Below, one piece after another: positions 33,953 to 45,653 of a stretch of 64,000 nucleotides of DNA. Numbering within the stretch: position 1 is the stretch's first letter; every line of letters starts with the position of its first letter. A model generated the notes under the pieces. It was not told the origin of the DNA, searched no databases, and worked only from the letters and a program-made list of their open reading frames with translations. The translations under genes and the position numbers were made by a program. The stretch is from Rhizophagus clarus (lineage: Eukaryota; Glomeromycota; Glomeromycetes; Glomerales; Glomeraceae): the NCBI GenBank assembly GCA_015698045.1, contig BLAL01000044.1:154501-218500 (forward strand), in the 5' to 3' direction.

Positions 33953-34654
33953 AATATAATTATAACAAAATATAGTATTGCACAATGCATTGATATATGG
34001 TATTGCTCACAGTATATATATAAATGTATTGAACAACACATTAAAATTTAATAAAATGTATATTAATGCATTGAGTTGAATAACATGTATATTAATATTA
34101 TGTGTTGATTTACTTCTGTATACAATATTGTGCATCATATTGAACTACTAGTAAGTATTAATTAATGCATATTTTAATATAAATCAACACCTCCAAACCT
34201 TCCTGATGTACTTAAAATAAAATTTAAGTATAATTTAATAGTTGTATTTTTTATATATTTAAGTACTATATAAGTATATATATTTTTTATATACTTAAAA
34301 TATACTTAAATTATCATTCTTTTCAAATTAATGTGACTATGTGATTTTTGAGTTGTGTTGTCATGTGAAAATCTGTGAAAATCGATTTTCAATTTTTCAC
34401 ATGATATCAACAAATAATTAACCAATGATTACAAGATTATATAAAATAAAGTTAATAATAAAATTAATTTCACGTTAAAAACTTATTTGTCACATAAAAG
34501 TAATAAAAATGTATAAGATTAGGAACATGTTTTGGATGTCAAAAATGTCTTTATTATGAAATAGATTTAAAAATAGGAATATGTGATTGTAAAAAAATAG
34601 TTAAACCATCCAGAAAAAACTGAACAGATCTTGTTAAAAATGCATATTCAAGAG
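33953..34654. other. AT-rich sequence with a small palindrome
   Basis: At 34362-34402 catgtgaaaatctgtgaaaa pairs with the following gattttcaatttttcacatg. Several copies of a tgtatattaat motif occur at 34020-34110. No gene recognised. Confidence 0.4.
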
Positions 34655-34731
34655 ACTTTAACCCTACTTTTTTTTAACCCTAAACAATTTACATTTGAAT
34701 TTATAAAAATTAAAAATGAAAGTTTTGCCTA

Positions 34732-34879
34732 TAGATGCCACCCAAATCCAAAATAATTTGGGATTATGGCAGCCCAAATATACAAATCCAAATTAATTTA
34801 TTTGGGATTTGGGAATTATGGCTGTCAAAATGTACAAATTAATTTGGGATTTACTTAAAATAATTTGGGTGGCATCTAT
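34732..34879. mobile_element. 148-bp MITE with 11-bp target duplication
   Basis: The ends tagatgccacccaaat and the inverted atttgggtggcatcta pair; the interior repeats (aa)atttgggatt several times. The direct repeat agttttgccta flanks it at 34721-34731 and 34880-34890. Taking it out with one repeat restores the codons for NESFAYGYD in the host gene. An 11-bp duplication indicates a MULE-type transposase. Confidence 0.85.
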
Positions 34880-36314
34880 AGTTTTGCCTATGGATATGAT
34901 TTAGTAAAAAACTTTCAATTTTCATTTTATTCAACATGTAATAGTTCTTATCAACTTTTATCTGATAAAAAACCTGAATCAAATAATTCTTCATTACAAA
35001 AAATTTGTACATCAAAAAATATATTACAGTTATCACAATTAAAGAAACAAGTAGAAATAATTAATCTTGAAACTTCTGCTTCTAAAATTCTACATGAATC
35101 TATTATATCATCAAATGGTTCTTTATTTTACATGGATCTAATCATAGTAATTTAGAAATCAAAAATGAAGATAATATTGAATTAGAATTAGAAATTAACT
35201 ATAAACTTTCCATCAAGCAAGCAGATGATACTTTTCTTTTGGCTAAAAACTATTTAGTTGCAATTTCTGAATTAGATAAATTTTTGCTTGAAATTTAAGA
35301 TAATATAACTACTCATTTTAAAAATGAAAATATTGATACTAATGACTACAATGTTTCTTTTAAATCAGAAAAAGTTCAAGGAGCTAATACTTTATTAGCA
35401 GATGTATATGATTTTACAAATTTTAAATCAAAATACATTAAACTCATGGCAGTAAAAAAGGTTATGCTTATTATTGTTACTATAAAAAAAAAAGAAAATC
35501 CAGTTGATACTAAACAAAAAAAAAAGGGTAATTTTTTATTATTACTTTATTTATTCTTTAAAAAAAATTAACTATATTATTTTAATTAGAAGTTTAATTC
35601 AAATGATGATGCAGTTTGTGATGAAGATTCAATTTTAAATATTCACAATAAAAATAAAGTTTCTAAAATATCTAACATTTTTTTACTTGATCAAAAGATA
35701 GCAAAAAATGTTACAGAATTGCAAAGAGAGTCTTGATATTCTATACATAATAGGTATTGTCTAAAGGACTGAGAATCTTACATTAAAATAAGCAATATAA
35801 TGTTTTCAACTTGGGTAATAGAAATGGTTAATTATTTATATTATATAATAAATTAAAATATTATTACATTAATTTATTATATTAAATATTTTAGCTTAAC
35901 AGTCTTGCAACTGTTAAAGAATCACCAACACATCCTTTATTCGTATATACAACAAAATTCAATTAACCCTTTTTTTTCTAATTTGCTTCAGGCATTAATT
36001 GCTCCTTAATTTTTTCAACAATAATTATCACAACAATATTCATCACAACCACTTTTAACTTATCAATCTTTATCTTCAATAATTAAATTTTTATAGCAAT
36101 TAGATGAAGCAAAGAAAACAGAAGATTATTATATTAATTAAGAATAATATAGATCATAAATTTGATAATTAATTAATAAAAAGAATAATATAATGAATGA
36201 ATGAAAATTTTTAGAAGAATGTAATAAATAAAGAATTAGAATCAAACATTTATGTAAATTGAATGATATGCAATTTGAAGCTTGTGAAATAATAACTATT
36301 GGAGATATTGAAAC

Positions 36315-37371
36315 TAGGGCTCCGATCGGTTCAGTTCAGTTCAGTTTTTGCAAAAACCGATACTGAACCAAATTAATCAGTATCAGTATTAATGATTACT
36401 GAAACCAATCGGTAATTACCGAAAACTGAATCGATTTATCAAAACGTTTTTAGTAAAAAAACGTTTCGCAACGTTTAGTAAAAAAACGTTTCGCAACGTT
36501 TAGCAAAAAAAAAGTTGCGAAACGATTTTTTCTTATCAAATCATCCATAAAAAAATGTTTCGCAACATTTTTTATTAAAGTGACAAAAAAACGTTGCGAG
36601 ACGTTTTTTTATATTAAATCGTTTTATAAAAATGTTTCACAACGTTTTTAAATAAAAAGGAAAATAACATTACGAAACGTTGTTTTCTATATTAAATTTC
36701 CAATGTAAAAAATGTTTCGCAACGTTTTTTACAAGTTTCACAAAAATAACGTTGCAAAACATTATTTTTTTTATATCAAACGTTTATGTAAAAAACATTT
36801 CGCAACGTTTTTTACAATATTCGCAAAAATAACGTTGCGAAACGTTATTTTTCATATTAAATTGTTTATGTAAAAAACATTTCGCAACGTTTTTTACAAG
36901 TTCTGCAAAAATAACGTTGCAAAACGTTATTTTTTTTATCAAATCATTTATGTAAAAAACGCTTCGCAATATTTTTTACAAGTTTTGCAAAAATAACGTT
37001 GCGAAATGTTATTTTTTATCAAATCGTTTATGTAAAAAACATTTCACAACGTTTTTTACAATGTTCGCAAAAATAACATTATGAATCATTATTTTTTATC
37101 AAATCGTTTATGTAAAAAACGTTTCACAACGTTTTTTACAAGTTTCGCAAAAATAACGTTATGAAACGTTATTTTTTATATCAAACGTTTATGTAAAAAA
37201 AGTTTTGCAATGTTTTTTTTAACTACATTATTTAATAAAAAGACGTTTTTCTTATAAAAAAAATGGTTTTATTATCGGTAAATTGGTTTGGTAAATCGCA
37301 AAACTGAAACTGCTCTGATACCGAAACTGGTCAGTACGGTTCGGTAATTACTGAAACTGATCAGAGCCTTA
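36315..37371. mobile_element. hAT-type element carrying an 81-bp palindrome-rich array
   Basis: Ends tagggctccgatc and the inverted taaggctctgatc lie between identical 8-bp repeats attgaaac (36307-36314, 37372-37379). Subterminal zones repeat cggt/accgaaactg motifs in both orientations. The middle, 36440-37230, is about nine copies of an 81-bp unit built from gtttatgtaaaaaacatttc gcaacgttttttac and its inverse aaaaataacgttgcgaaacgtt, so every unit can fold. No protein is encoded. Removing the element restores GDIETIRNATKKYK in the host gene. Confidence 0.85.
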
Positions 37372-37589
37372 ATTGAAACTATTAGAAATGCTACTAAAAA
37401 ATATAAATAATGTTACAATAAACTGTATATATTTTACATTAATAAATGAATTTGTCAAATGTATATATTACACATTATCTATTATATAGCATTTATAACA
37501 AAAAAAATTATTTTAGTAATAGCCGCATTTTTCTATATAATTAACAAATTTATAAAATTTTAGTTTTATTTAATTTATAATTCAAAAAT

Positions 37590-38060
37590 ATCCTGCTTCT
37601 CTAAAATAACCCTCTGTCATTTGGGAAGTAATTTGTAAACAAGCTACTAGTAAAATGTAAATAGGATTATAACAAGTATCTACAAAATATCTAGTTCTTC
37701 ATAAAAATTATTTGATTGTAGAAAAAGCAGTAAAAATTCAACTTTTACTTCAAATACATTTAAATAATCAAGAAGTTCTTGATCATGATGTATTTTAGCA
37801 TTATCAAGAACTAAAATACTATTTGTAAATGAGAAAGGATTCATTTGTGGTAACTATAAATTAATAATAATAGTTAATAAATAAGCTGTATAATTTAATA
37901 TTATACTATTAAACTAGTATATATATTTGAGATACAACGAATTCTTTGAATCTTTGTTTTGTATAGCTATCTTCCATGATATCTATAGCGATTATACCTT
38001 TTTTTATTAATGCAGGTAAAAGAGTATGCCTTTTTTCTCAAATAAAAATCACCTTTTTTA
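37590..38060 (-). pseudogene. Tc1/mariner-type transposase remnant
   Basis: Minus-strand pieces: LLPALIKKGIIAIDIMEDSY, TKQRFKEFVVSQIY; after a probable intron (37844-37930) MNPFSFTNSILVLDNAKIHH, DQELLDYLNVFEVKVEFLL, then with a shift NPIYILLVACLQITSQMTEG and YFREAGYF. The LVLDNAKIHHD motif holds the second catalytic Asp of Tc1/mariner-like DDE/D enzymes. The following PPYSPDxNPIE box is destroyed (LLLFLQSNNF). Only the C-terminal half is present. Confidence 0.65.
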
Positions 38061-39010
38061 TTGCTTTTAAGTTAATAAAAATGAAAAATTATAATTTTTT
38101 CTAAATATTATATAAATGAAACTAATGTATCATAAAATTCATATAAGAATGAAAAAAGTGATGGTAATACTGGAGAAGATGGTTATGTATATCCAAAATG
38201 CATGTTAGATTACACCAAATATATTATTTTAGAGTACAACTGTAAATATCAATATATAATATTTATCTTTAAAAAAAATTTTTTTGTGTTTTTTAAAAAT
38301 ATTAAAGAATAAGAAATATATTTTAAATATTATAATAAAGAAGTATAATTTTCACAATTTTATTAAATAAAAGTTCATTTGAATATTATAATATCATATA
38401 TAAAATTTATAAAATTTTATTAAAAAACATGTTAGTAATACTATAAAAAAAATTATAACTTTACAAATATTTAACTAATTTCATAAAAATCAGTATATAT
38501 AAACTTTAATATCTATGGAATAATATAATTTGAAATAAAAATAAAATATATCTTTAATATTATAAAAAAAATCTATACCATCATAAAATTAATACAAATT
38601 AATATTCAAGCATTCTATATCTCATATATATACAACTTTTTTTAGGTATTTTTCACCTATTTAATACAACTAAATACTAAAATTATATTGTGAAATTTCT
38701 AAATAAATTCATAATAAATGCATTTTATATCAAATATTTATAATAATATTTTATTAAATAATAAAAACTTTTTTAATTTGTGATTTGCATAAAAAGTAGA
38801 GAGAATTTTATTATTTTTTTTTTATAAATAAGTATGTAGTTTTTAAATATAATTTTAAATATAAAACTAAATATATATAAATATATTAGTTGATTATATT
38901 TACTTAAAATTTGATGTTTTTTTAAAAAAAATAAAAAATGTTTTATATGTGATAAAGTTTTTATATCATGCTTACAGATTCCTGTATAACAATTGCAAAT
39001 TTCTGTATAA
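38061..39010. other. AT-rich stretch without recognisable content
   Basis: Composition is over 80 percent A+T. No coding, repeat or terminal structures are seen. Open frames here are short and made of Ile, Lys, Tyr and Phe codons. Confidence 0.45.
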
Positions 39011-39017
39011 CCATATA

Positions 39018-39496
39018 CAGTCAGACCTCCATACAATCACACCCTATATAGTCACACCTTTACATAAGAACCCAATTTTGTGAAACTGACTTTTACTTAG
39101 GTTAATTTACCTCTTTATAATCACAATTCGGTTATAATCACTATCACCACATGATCCGTAACATACATATTATTTTTACTAGTAATTAAACCTCTGTATA
39201 GTCACTATAATTTCAGTCAGATCAAAATTTCAGCCAGAATTATAAACAAATTTCCTTTTTTAGAATGTAGATTATAAGAAATTTTCAAAATTATTCACAG
39301 CTATCACCGAAAAATATGCAATTAATATGATTTATAATTTTATAATTTATAATTCAGGCCAAAATTAAGATAATTTTAATAATTTTTATTTCTGATTTCT
39401 GATAAAAAAAATTATATACTATATATACAATCACACCTCTATACAATCACCAGTTAAGGGTGTAACCAACTTGGTGATTATATGGAGGGCTGACTG
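39018..39496. mobile_element. 479-bp Tigger-related MITE
   Basis: Ends cagtcagacctccatacaat and the inverted cagccctccatataatcacc ending at 39496 (which reads gactg at the border) lie between TA (39016-39017, 39497-39498). The cagtcRNacctccata core matches the Tigger family at 17930 and 33590, but the interior (caatcaca, gtcacacc repeats) is different. No coding sequence. Confidence 0.75.
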
Positions 39497-39851
39497 TATA
39501 TGACTTTTAACTTACATGTATGCATCATTAAATGATATTATACAAAGTTTAAAGAAGTAAAATTTACTCTAAACTAATGTAGAAATTAGAGTTAAACCAA
39601 TTTTCAATAAAGAAAATATTAAAATTTATTTTTAAAAATATGAAAAAGGAAAGAGTGAAAAGAAAAGTTTTTTGTTATATTAAATGATAAATAAATAATT
39701 AACGTTGCTGATGAACCAATTTATTTGTCCCTATGGGTATGGTTAGGCAGATGATTTGACATTTCGGCGTAACCTGGCACACATTTCGGACGCACAAGAA
39801 TTAAAATCACGAGATTTACAATTATAACATTTTCACATAACTAGCTGTACA

Positions 39852-39859
39852 TATAAATA
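39852..39859 (+). promoter_or_regulatory. TATA-box candidate of the IWS1 gene
   Basis: tataaata stands 73-80 bp before the ATG at 39932. The same octamer precedes the P450 start and the small secreted protein gene. Inferred from position only. Confidence 0.45.
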
Positions 39860-39931
39860 AAAGCTTCCTAACTTTCATTTCATTTTTACTTCTAGAATTT
39901 TATAATAATATTACAAATTATAAATATAATA

Positions 39932-41089
39932 ATGGATAAAGAAAAAGAATTGGAAGAAATTTTTGGAAACGACGCAGATGAGCTGTCTGATGCATTGGAA
40001 GAATTTTCCGATTTCGAAAACGCAAGTTCAGAAGACGACGAAAAGAAACCGCCTGCAAAGTTAAAACAGAAAAGGTCGCCATTACGACATACTCCAGAAA
40101 GAGACAGAGATGATGATGAATATGTTCCTGCAGTTTCAAATAAAAGACGTAGGAAAACAAATGAATCTCGAAAACGACGAAAACGTCATGAAAGAGTAGA
40201 AAATGCGGGTGATCTAGATGATGATGAATCAGGAAATGTTGAGCCCTCCTTAGCACCATTAATGGCGTCCAAAGCCTTTGTTGATCGTGATTTTGATGAG
40301 ATTCTGCCAAAAAGAAAAGGCCGATCAAAGAAGAACGATGATGAACTTGATAAAATGTATGATGGGCAGGCTGCAAAAGTTTATCAGCGGATGATGGAAG
40401 CTGGTGAAAAAGATATAACTCAAAATGCTCGAGGAGTTCATTCATCTGAAAAAAATCAAATTTTATCGTGGGTTATGGACAAATTGGAAAAAGCGTACCT
40501 TAGAGAATTTTTATTAGAACACCATATATTAGATGCAATCAAATTATGGCTTGAACCGTTACCAGATCGATCATTACCAAGTCATAATATTCAAGAAGAT
40601 TTATTAAAATCATTAAATGATGTAAGCTTAATTTTTAAAAGGAATTTACAATCTTTTAAATATTAACGTACCTTTTTTTAGTTCAACATCACGACTGATC
40701 ATTTATTGAGCTCTAAAGTTGGTCGTATCGTATATTTTTATACAAAAAGTCCTCGCATAAACATAAATATTCAAAGACAAGCACAGCAATTAGTTGATAA
40801 ATGGGCTGGACCAATCAATGGAGAATCAAGTAATTATAGGGAAAAAATTATGAGAATGGTTCATGATGCAAATTCGTGAGTATTAATTGGTGGAGGGAAC
40901 ATGAATATATGTATATATATATATATATATATAAATTTATTTTTATCTTTTTTTAGTGGAGCACCTTTACCAGTCGCTGGTACATTTGATACGATCCCTA
41001 CGATTCGTAGCGGTAAGCGTGATGACCCTTATAAGAACATAAAAAAGACAATGGCTCGATTGAAACGTACTGGAAAAAATGGAAAATAA
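39932..41089 (+). CDS. IWS1: IWS1/SPN1 transcription elongation factor
   Basis: Exons 39932-40621, 40682-40875 and 40957-41089 join to 338 residues. The N-terminal half is acidic and basic by turns (EEIFGNDADELSDALEEFSD, then KRRRKTNESRKRRKRHERV), typical of the disordered IWS1 head. From about residue 170 the conserved TFIIS N-terminal/LW domain begins: NQILSWVMDKLEKAYLREFL, LEHHILDAIKLWLEPLPDRS, LPSHNIQEDLLKSLNDF, then SKVGRIVYFYTKSPR and AQQLVDKWAGPI. The end carries FDTIPTIRSGKRDDPYKNI. IWS1 binds SPT6 and RNA polymerase II during elongation in the nucleus. Intron 2 contains an AT dinucleotide microsatellite (about 40909-40933). The gene is intact and single-strand continuous. Confidence 0.95.
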
Positions 41090-44000
41090 AAAATTTTTTC
41101 TCTTGCAATTTTAATCTCATTTTTGTTGGACATGTCATGATTGCAAAGCAAGTAAGGAAATTTAATTTGTTGTTAGATTATTACACTTTTTTTGCATATC
41201 TGATTTAAATTATTTCAAAAGCAAACGAATATATACCATATATACCTAAACATATCTTTTTTTAAAAAAATAAAATAAAAAAGAAGAGCATGATTGGTAG
41301 TTTACAGTACCGTTCGTAATATTGCGATTCATTTTTTTTTTTTTTTTTTTAAAAAAAAAAAGCGAGTACAAACTTAATTTAATTTTTACAATTTTTTAAA
41401 AAAAAGAATTGCATGAATAGCGTTAATGAACTGGGTGGCAGACACTATATATAATTTAGATAATTTATAAAATTGTTAATGGAGATTATACATTATAATG
41501 AATCAATTCTCCGTGTTAAATGGTCCTAAAAATCCTGGTTTTGCATTTGCTATTCCTATTTTAATACACCAATCAATTACAAAAATTTTGTAATGACCAA
41601 CCAGGACACAATTAATAAAAATGAACGCGTCAAAAATCTATTAAATTTAGTCAAGGCAAAAAAAACGTAAATGTACTGTTATCTTATTCCAAAGCATAAG
41701 TATACGGACTCGTAACAACGTAACCCGATAAATCATTTCCTTTTTTTGAACATTCGTAGACGATCAATAGGACGGTAACACCAGAAATACTGAATTATAT
41801 AATTGAAACAATTTTATTAAAAAAATAATACTGTACAAATACAAATGTATATAATCTAATCTCAGAAAAAAAAAATAAAAATCACATAATGAAATCTAGA
41901 AACGTTTAAAGAAACAATAATGAAATAAATTATAAATATATAATAATTGAAATAATTTCATTATAAATTATTTCTCTAAAATATGAAGGACTTGGCGTAA
42001 AAGAGAAAATACGCGGGAAATTTTTGTTTTTCATTTTTTTTGGAATAAAATATCTTATTGTTATTAAGTGAACGAGTGAAGATTCTCGTTTAATTTATAA
42101 TGTTTGTAAATTTATTATTTACGAAAAATTTTGAATAAAGAGATTTAAAGACGTGATTTTGAATTGCAGTACGAAATTTTTTTTTTTTTAGTATTAGATT
42201 TTGTTTCGCTTTTTATACTTTTTAAAATAAATTTTAATGATCAAAATACACACATATATATATATAAATCATATATTGATTACTAATAAACAAAATTAGG
42301 AGAAAAACTTGAACATTACATGTCAAATGAATAAGAAGATGGATTTTCTCTATTAAAGTAAAAAAAAAAAAGATAAGATAAAAAAAAAAATAAGATGGTT
42401 TTTTCAGAATACTTTCAAGTGAGAGGTTACGCGACCATTAGATTATCGTATAATTTTTTGACAGAAAAAAATATCACAAGCTAGTTGTTTTATCATTTTC
42501 ATATTTCTTAATTGAGACGCCATTTTAACATTTACGATCTATATATTCAAGTAATATATATATAATACTACGAAATTCGTCATTAATGAGTCATCAGCAG
42601 ATTGTTTATTTATTACATAACTATTATTCAAGGCGCATATAGGCACATGAATTTTTTCGGATTAAACTTTACTTTATTCTGATTATTTCTTTCTTTATTC
42701 CTTTTTGCTTTAACCGGAATTGATTGAAATGCGAGAGCGAACAATGATCCATGTAAGGTGATGCGCGATGATTTCTTTGTTCTGGAAATCAAATTTCTAA
42801 TATCAAATTTCGAAATAAATTAATAACCTTAACTTGTGAGATTTGTTTTTCATTGATTTAAATCTTTTTAAGATAATCTCATTTATAACAAATGATACAT
42901 GATAGGAATGATAGGAATGATAGGAATCTTCTAAATAAAAGATCATTTTTAACGACTATTGTTTTTTATTAGAAAAAGGGATCTTTTAATAATAAGAAAA
43001 AAAAAAAAAAAAAAAGATTTTTTTTTGTTGTTCTTATCTACTTGCATTGTCAAAATAATTAATCTATAAAATTGATCAAGAGCATTAATCAAGAAGGGAA
43101 TCCTGTCTTAAATTATCATATGAAAAATGAACTATGAAATAATACGTGATTTTTATCTAGGAGTGATATTTAACGTGTTATCCGTTATATACATATGTTA
43201 TGTTGGCCAATAGAATCAGATACGAGAAATCCTTGTACCCTTTACCAATTTAGAAAAAAGGCGGCGTTATCCCATTATATCATAATCTTCGCTACGCGTA
43301 AAAAATTTTCTTGAATAATTTTTTTCTTAAAAAGATATATGTATATAAATATATTTATACATCAATTATATATTTATTTAAAAACGTAATTAATTCCGGT
43401 GACATTTCGTTCGTTTAAATGTCATTGTTAGTGATCAAAGATAATTCTAATTTTTATTACGCCACAATTCTTCGTGGCGCAGTAAATTCTCGGTTTAAAT
43501 AATTGTTCTTTAGCCGGTAAACAATATCAAAATTGTACTATTTTTAATGAAACAAATTTTCGATTGTTTTTTTTTTAAAAAGTAAATAAAAATAAATTTT
43601 TAATGTTTCCTTATTTTTTTAAAAAAAAATATTTACTACATCAACTTATTATTATACAATAGAAATCATTGTTCAAAAAAGCAAGCAAAATAAATAAATA
43701 AAAAAAATAATGTGCTCCATCTCTGGAACTCGTATACAAAAAAATATAAAATCGACAACTTATTTTTTAGTTCTAAATTTGGATATTTTATTCAATGTAT
43801 CCCCTGTTCGGATAATCCATAAAGAATCAAATGACCGAAATTAGTTCCATACATATTCGAATATGATGGTCACGAAAACTTAACGCGAAAATTAATAAAA
43901 CTATAAAAATTATAGGAATAATATACCTTAGTCTGATAAATATAAATACCGTTACAAAAAGCGAAATTCTTTCTATAATAAATTGATCCAATAATTTGTT

Positions 44001-45653
44001 ATGCAAGGGTTATGATTAAAGTGAGAGAGAAAACAAACACATACTGTACGTATTTTTAACTATAAAATATGCGTTTGATGGTTGGTTTTAATTTTTTCAC
44101 AGATCTTCAATAATTAATTTGTGGGGAATATCCGACTAAATATATGAAACTAACCTTTAAAAAGTTAAGTCACAACGTTATTATTAAACGTTTACTTTAT
44201 TTAAATACCCCTCATATTATACAAATACCCTTTAATTGGGTACACTTCTTAAAAAACGTCGAGAACAACATCGCGCTCGTCCAAACATAAATTGGAAAAG
44301 AATTATATCATTACTCTTGAAATTTTATAGCACAGTGGGACCGTAAATAATTGCGCTGAAACAACCGATTGTATCAAAGACCAAAATTTGCGCAGTCGCT
44401 GTTACTTTTCAAATGTTCCAAAGAACGGACAGGACAGATTTGTTAGTATTAATTATTTAAGATGGGTGTATAATTTAATTAATTCATGATTCTAACCGTT
44501 TCGTAAAGAATTATTTATTACATTTGGCGAACGAAACGATATCATATTTTCATCAAATGTTCGAATTCAACTAATATGCTATCAAATCTTCATTTAAAAT
44601 ATATAAATAATCTGGAACATTATAAAGAAATTATTAAAAGATGGTAAAAATGGGGAATCTTATCAAAGAAATGTTGAGGTAATTATATTTTGGTCATTGC
44701 GTCGAGTCGGGATGGCCCGGTTAAGGGATAACACTCATTATATGGGTTGACTCCTGAAAAATTTAATCATAAAAATTCTCCTGCTCATCATCCTGAACAA
44801 CTTTCGGATTGAGAAGAGAATCATGTTCAGAAAGATTTTTTGCTGTTAATGAACTTAAAAGTCGCATTACATTTTATAGTATTAAAATATAATATCAAAA
44901 TTTTATAGAAACTCAAAGGAATTTATTTCCTAGCGATTAAGGAATAACGATAACGAATGATTTAGAATCCACAATAAGAATTAATCATCAAGTTATACTA
45001 TTTAATATGATATTCAAAATCTACACATTAATTTAGTATGATTATCATAAGATCCTAAACTTATGAATTAATGATTTGAATGACAAAATGAATTTTTCTT
45101 TTTGTTAAATCAAAATTATGAAAATTAGATCGTCTTTTAAACGTGTAAATAATCAACAAAATCACTTGAACATAAAAAAGAATAATATTTAATTAAAAAA
45201 ATGAAATCTAAATTGGTAAAATAAATTTTTTTTAAGTTAAATAAAAAATAATAAAAAAAAAGTATTTCACTATTTTTTTTTATTTTTATTTTTATTTTTT
45301 CTCTCTATCTCAAAGATCCCGCAAAGACCTTTTCTTTTCTTTTTTCTTTTTCTCTCCTCATCGATTTATTTTTTATTTTTTATTTTTTTTTCTTGTCATC
45401 TATTTAATATGCTATTTGGATCAATAAAAAATTTAATGAACGTTTTTAAACATTAATACTTTTTTTTTTCTCAAAGTATTATTGTGAACTATCGTTCATT
45501 AATTAACAGCGAAAAAAAATAACTAAATAATACATAACAAAGAGAGAAAAAAAAAAAAAAGATAGTTTACAAAGTAAAATAACTTATTGTACAAACTTTT
45601 GCAAATAATTTGTTTCTTTTAATTTTTTTTTTTTTTTTTAAAAAAAAAAGAAA
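41090..45653. other. 4.6-kb intergenic region
   Basis: No gene, tRNA or transposon ends were found. The sequence is AT-rich with long homopolymers (A/T runs at 41333-41360, 42999-43025, 43565-43630, 45630-45650) and a short direct repeat gatagga(a)tgata at 42901-42925. Slightly GC-richer patches at about 42720-42790 and 44690-44850 (cgagtcgggatggcccggtt) stand out and might be untranslated exons or small RNAs, but show no motif that decides this. Confidence 0.4.

Larger units (their letters stand above)
34655..37420 (+). pseudogene. Glomeromycotina hypothetical (transposon-borne) gene, broken by two insertions
   Basis: Joined over the MITE at 34732-34879 the frame reads FNPKQFTFEFIKIKNESFAY, GYDLVKNFQFSFYSTCNSSY, QLLSDKKPESNNSSLQ; then ELELEINYKLSIKQADDTFL, LAKNYLVAISELDKFLLEI, YNVSFKSEKVQGANTLLADV, VKKVMLIIVTIKKKENP; after introns LNSLATVKESPTHPLF, KHLCKLNDMQFEACEI, and across the hAT element (36315-37371) IGDIETIRNATKKYK then a stop. 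Several stops and at least two introns lie in between. The protein resembles a repeated, non-catalytic family in these fungi. Function unknown. Confidence 0.5.

Noticed and set aside
39918..40445. Minus-strand His/Leu-rich open frame
   Set aside because: Antisense shadow of IWS1 exon 1.
42720..42790. Possible C/D-box small nucleolar RNA (gtgatgcgcgatgat)
   Set aside because: No proper D box (ctga) at the right distance and no terminal stem.
44500..44580. tRNA B-box-like gttcgaattc
   Set aside because: No A box or cloverleaf arms around it.
44690..44850. GC-richer patch considered as a coding exon
   Set aside because: No frame is open beyond about 25 codons, and no splice-consistent exon pair could be built.
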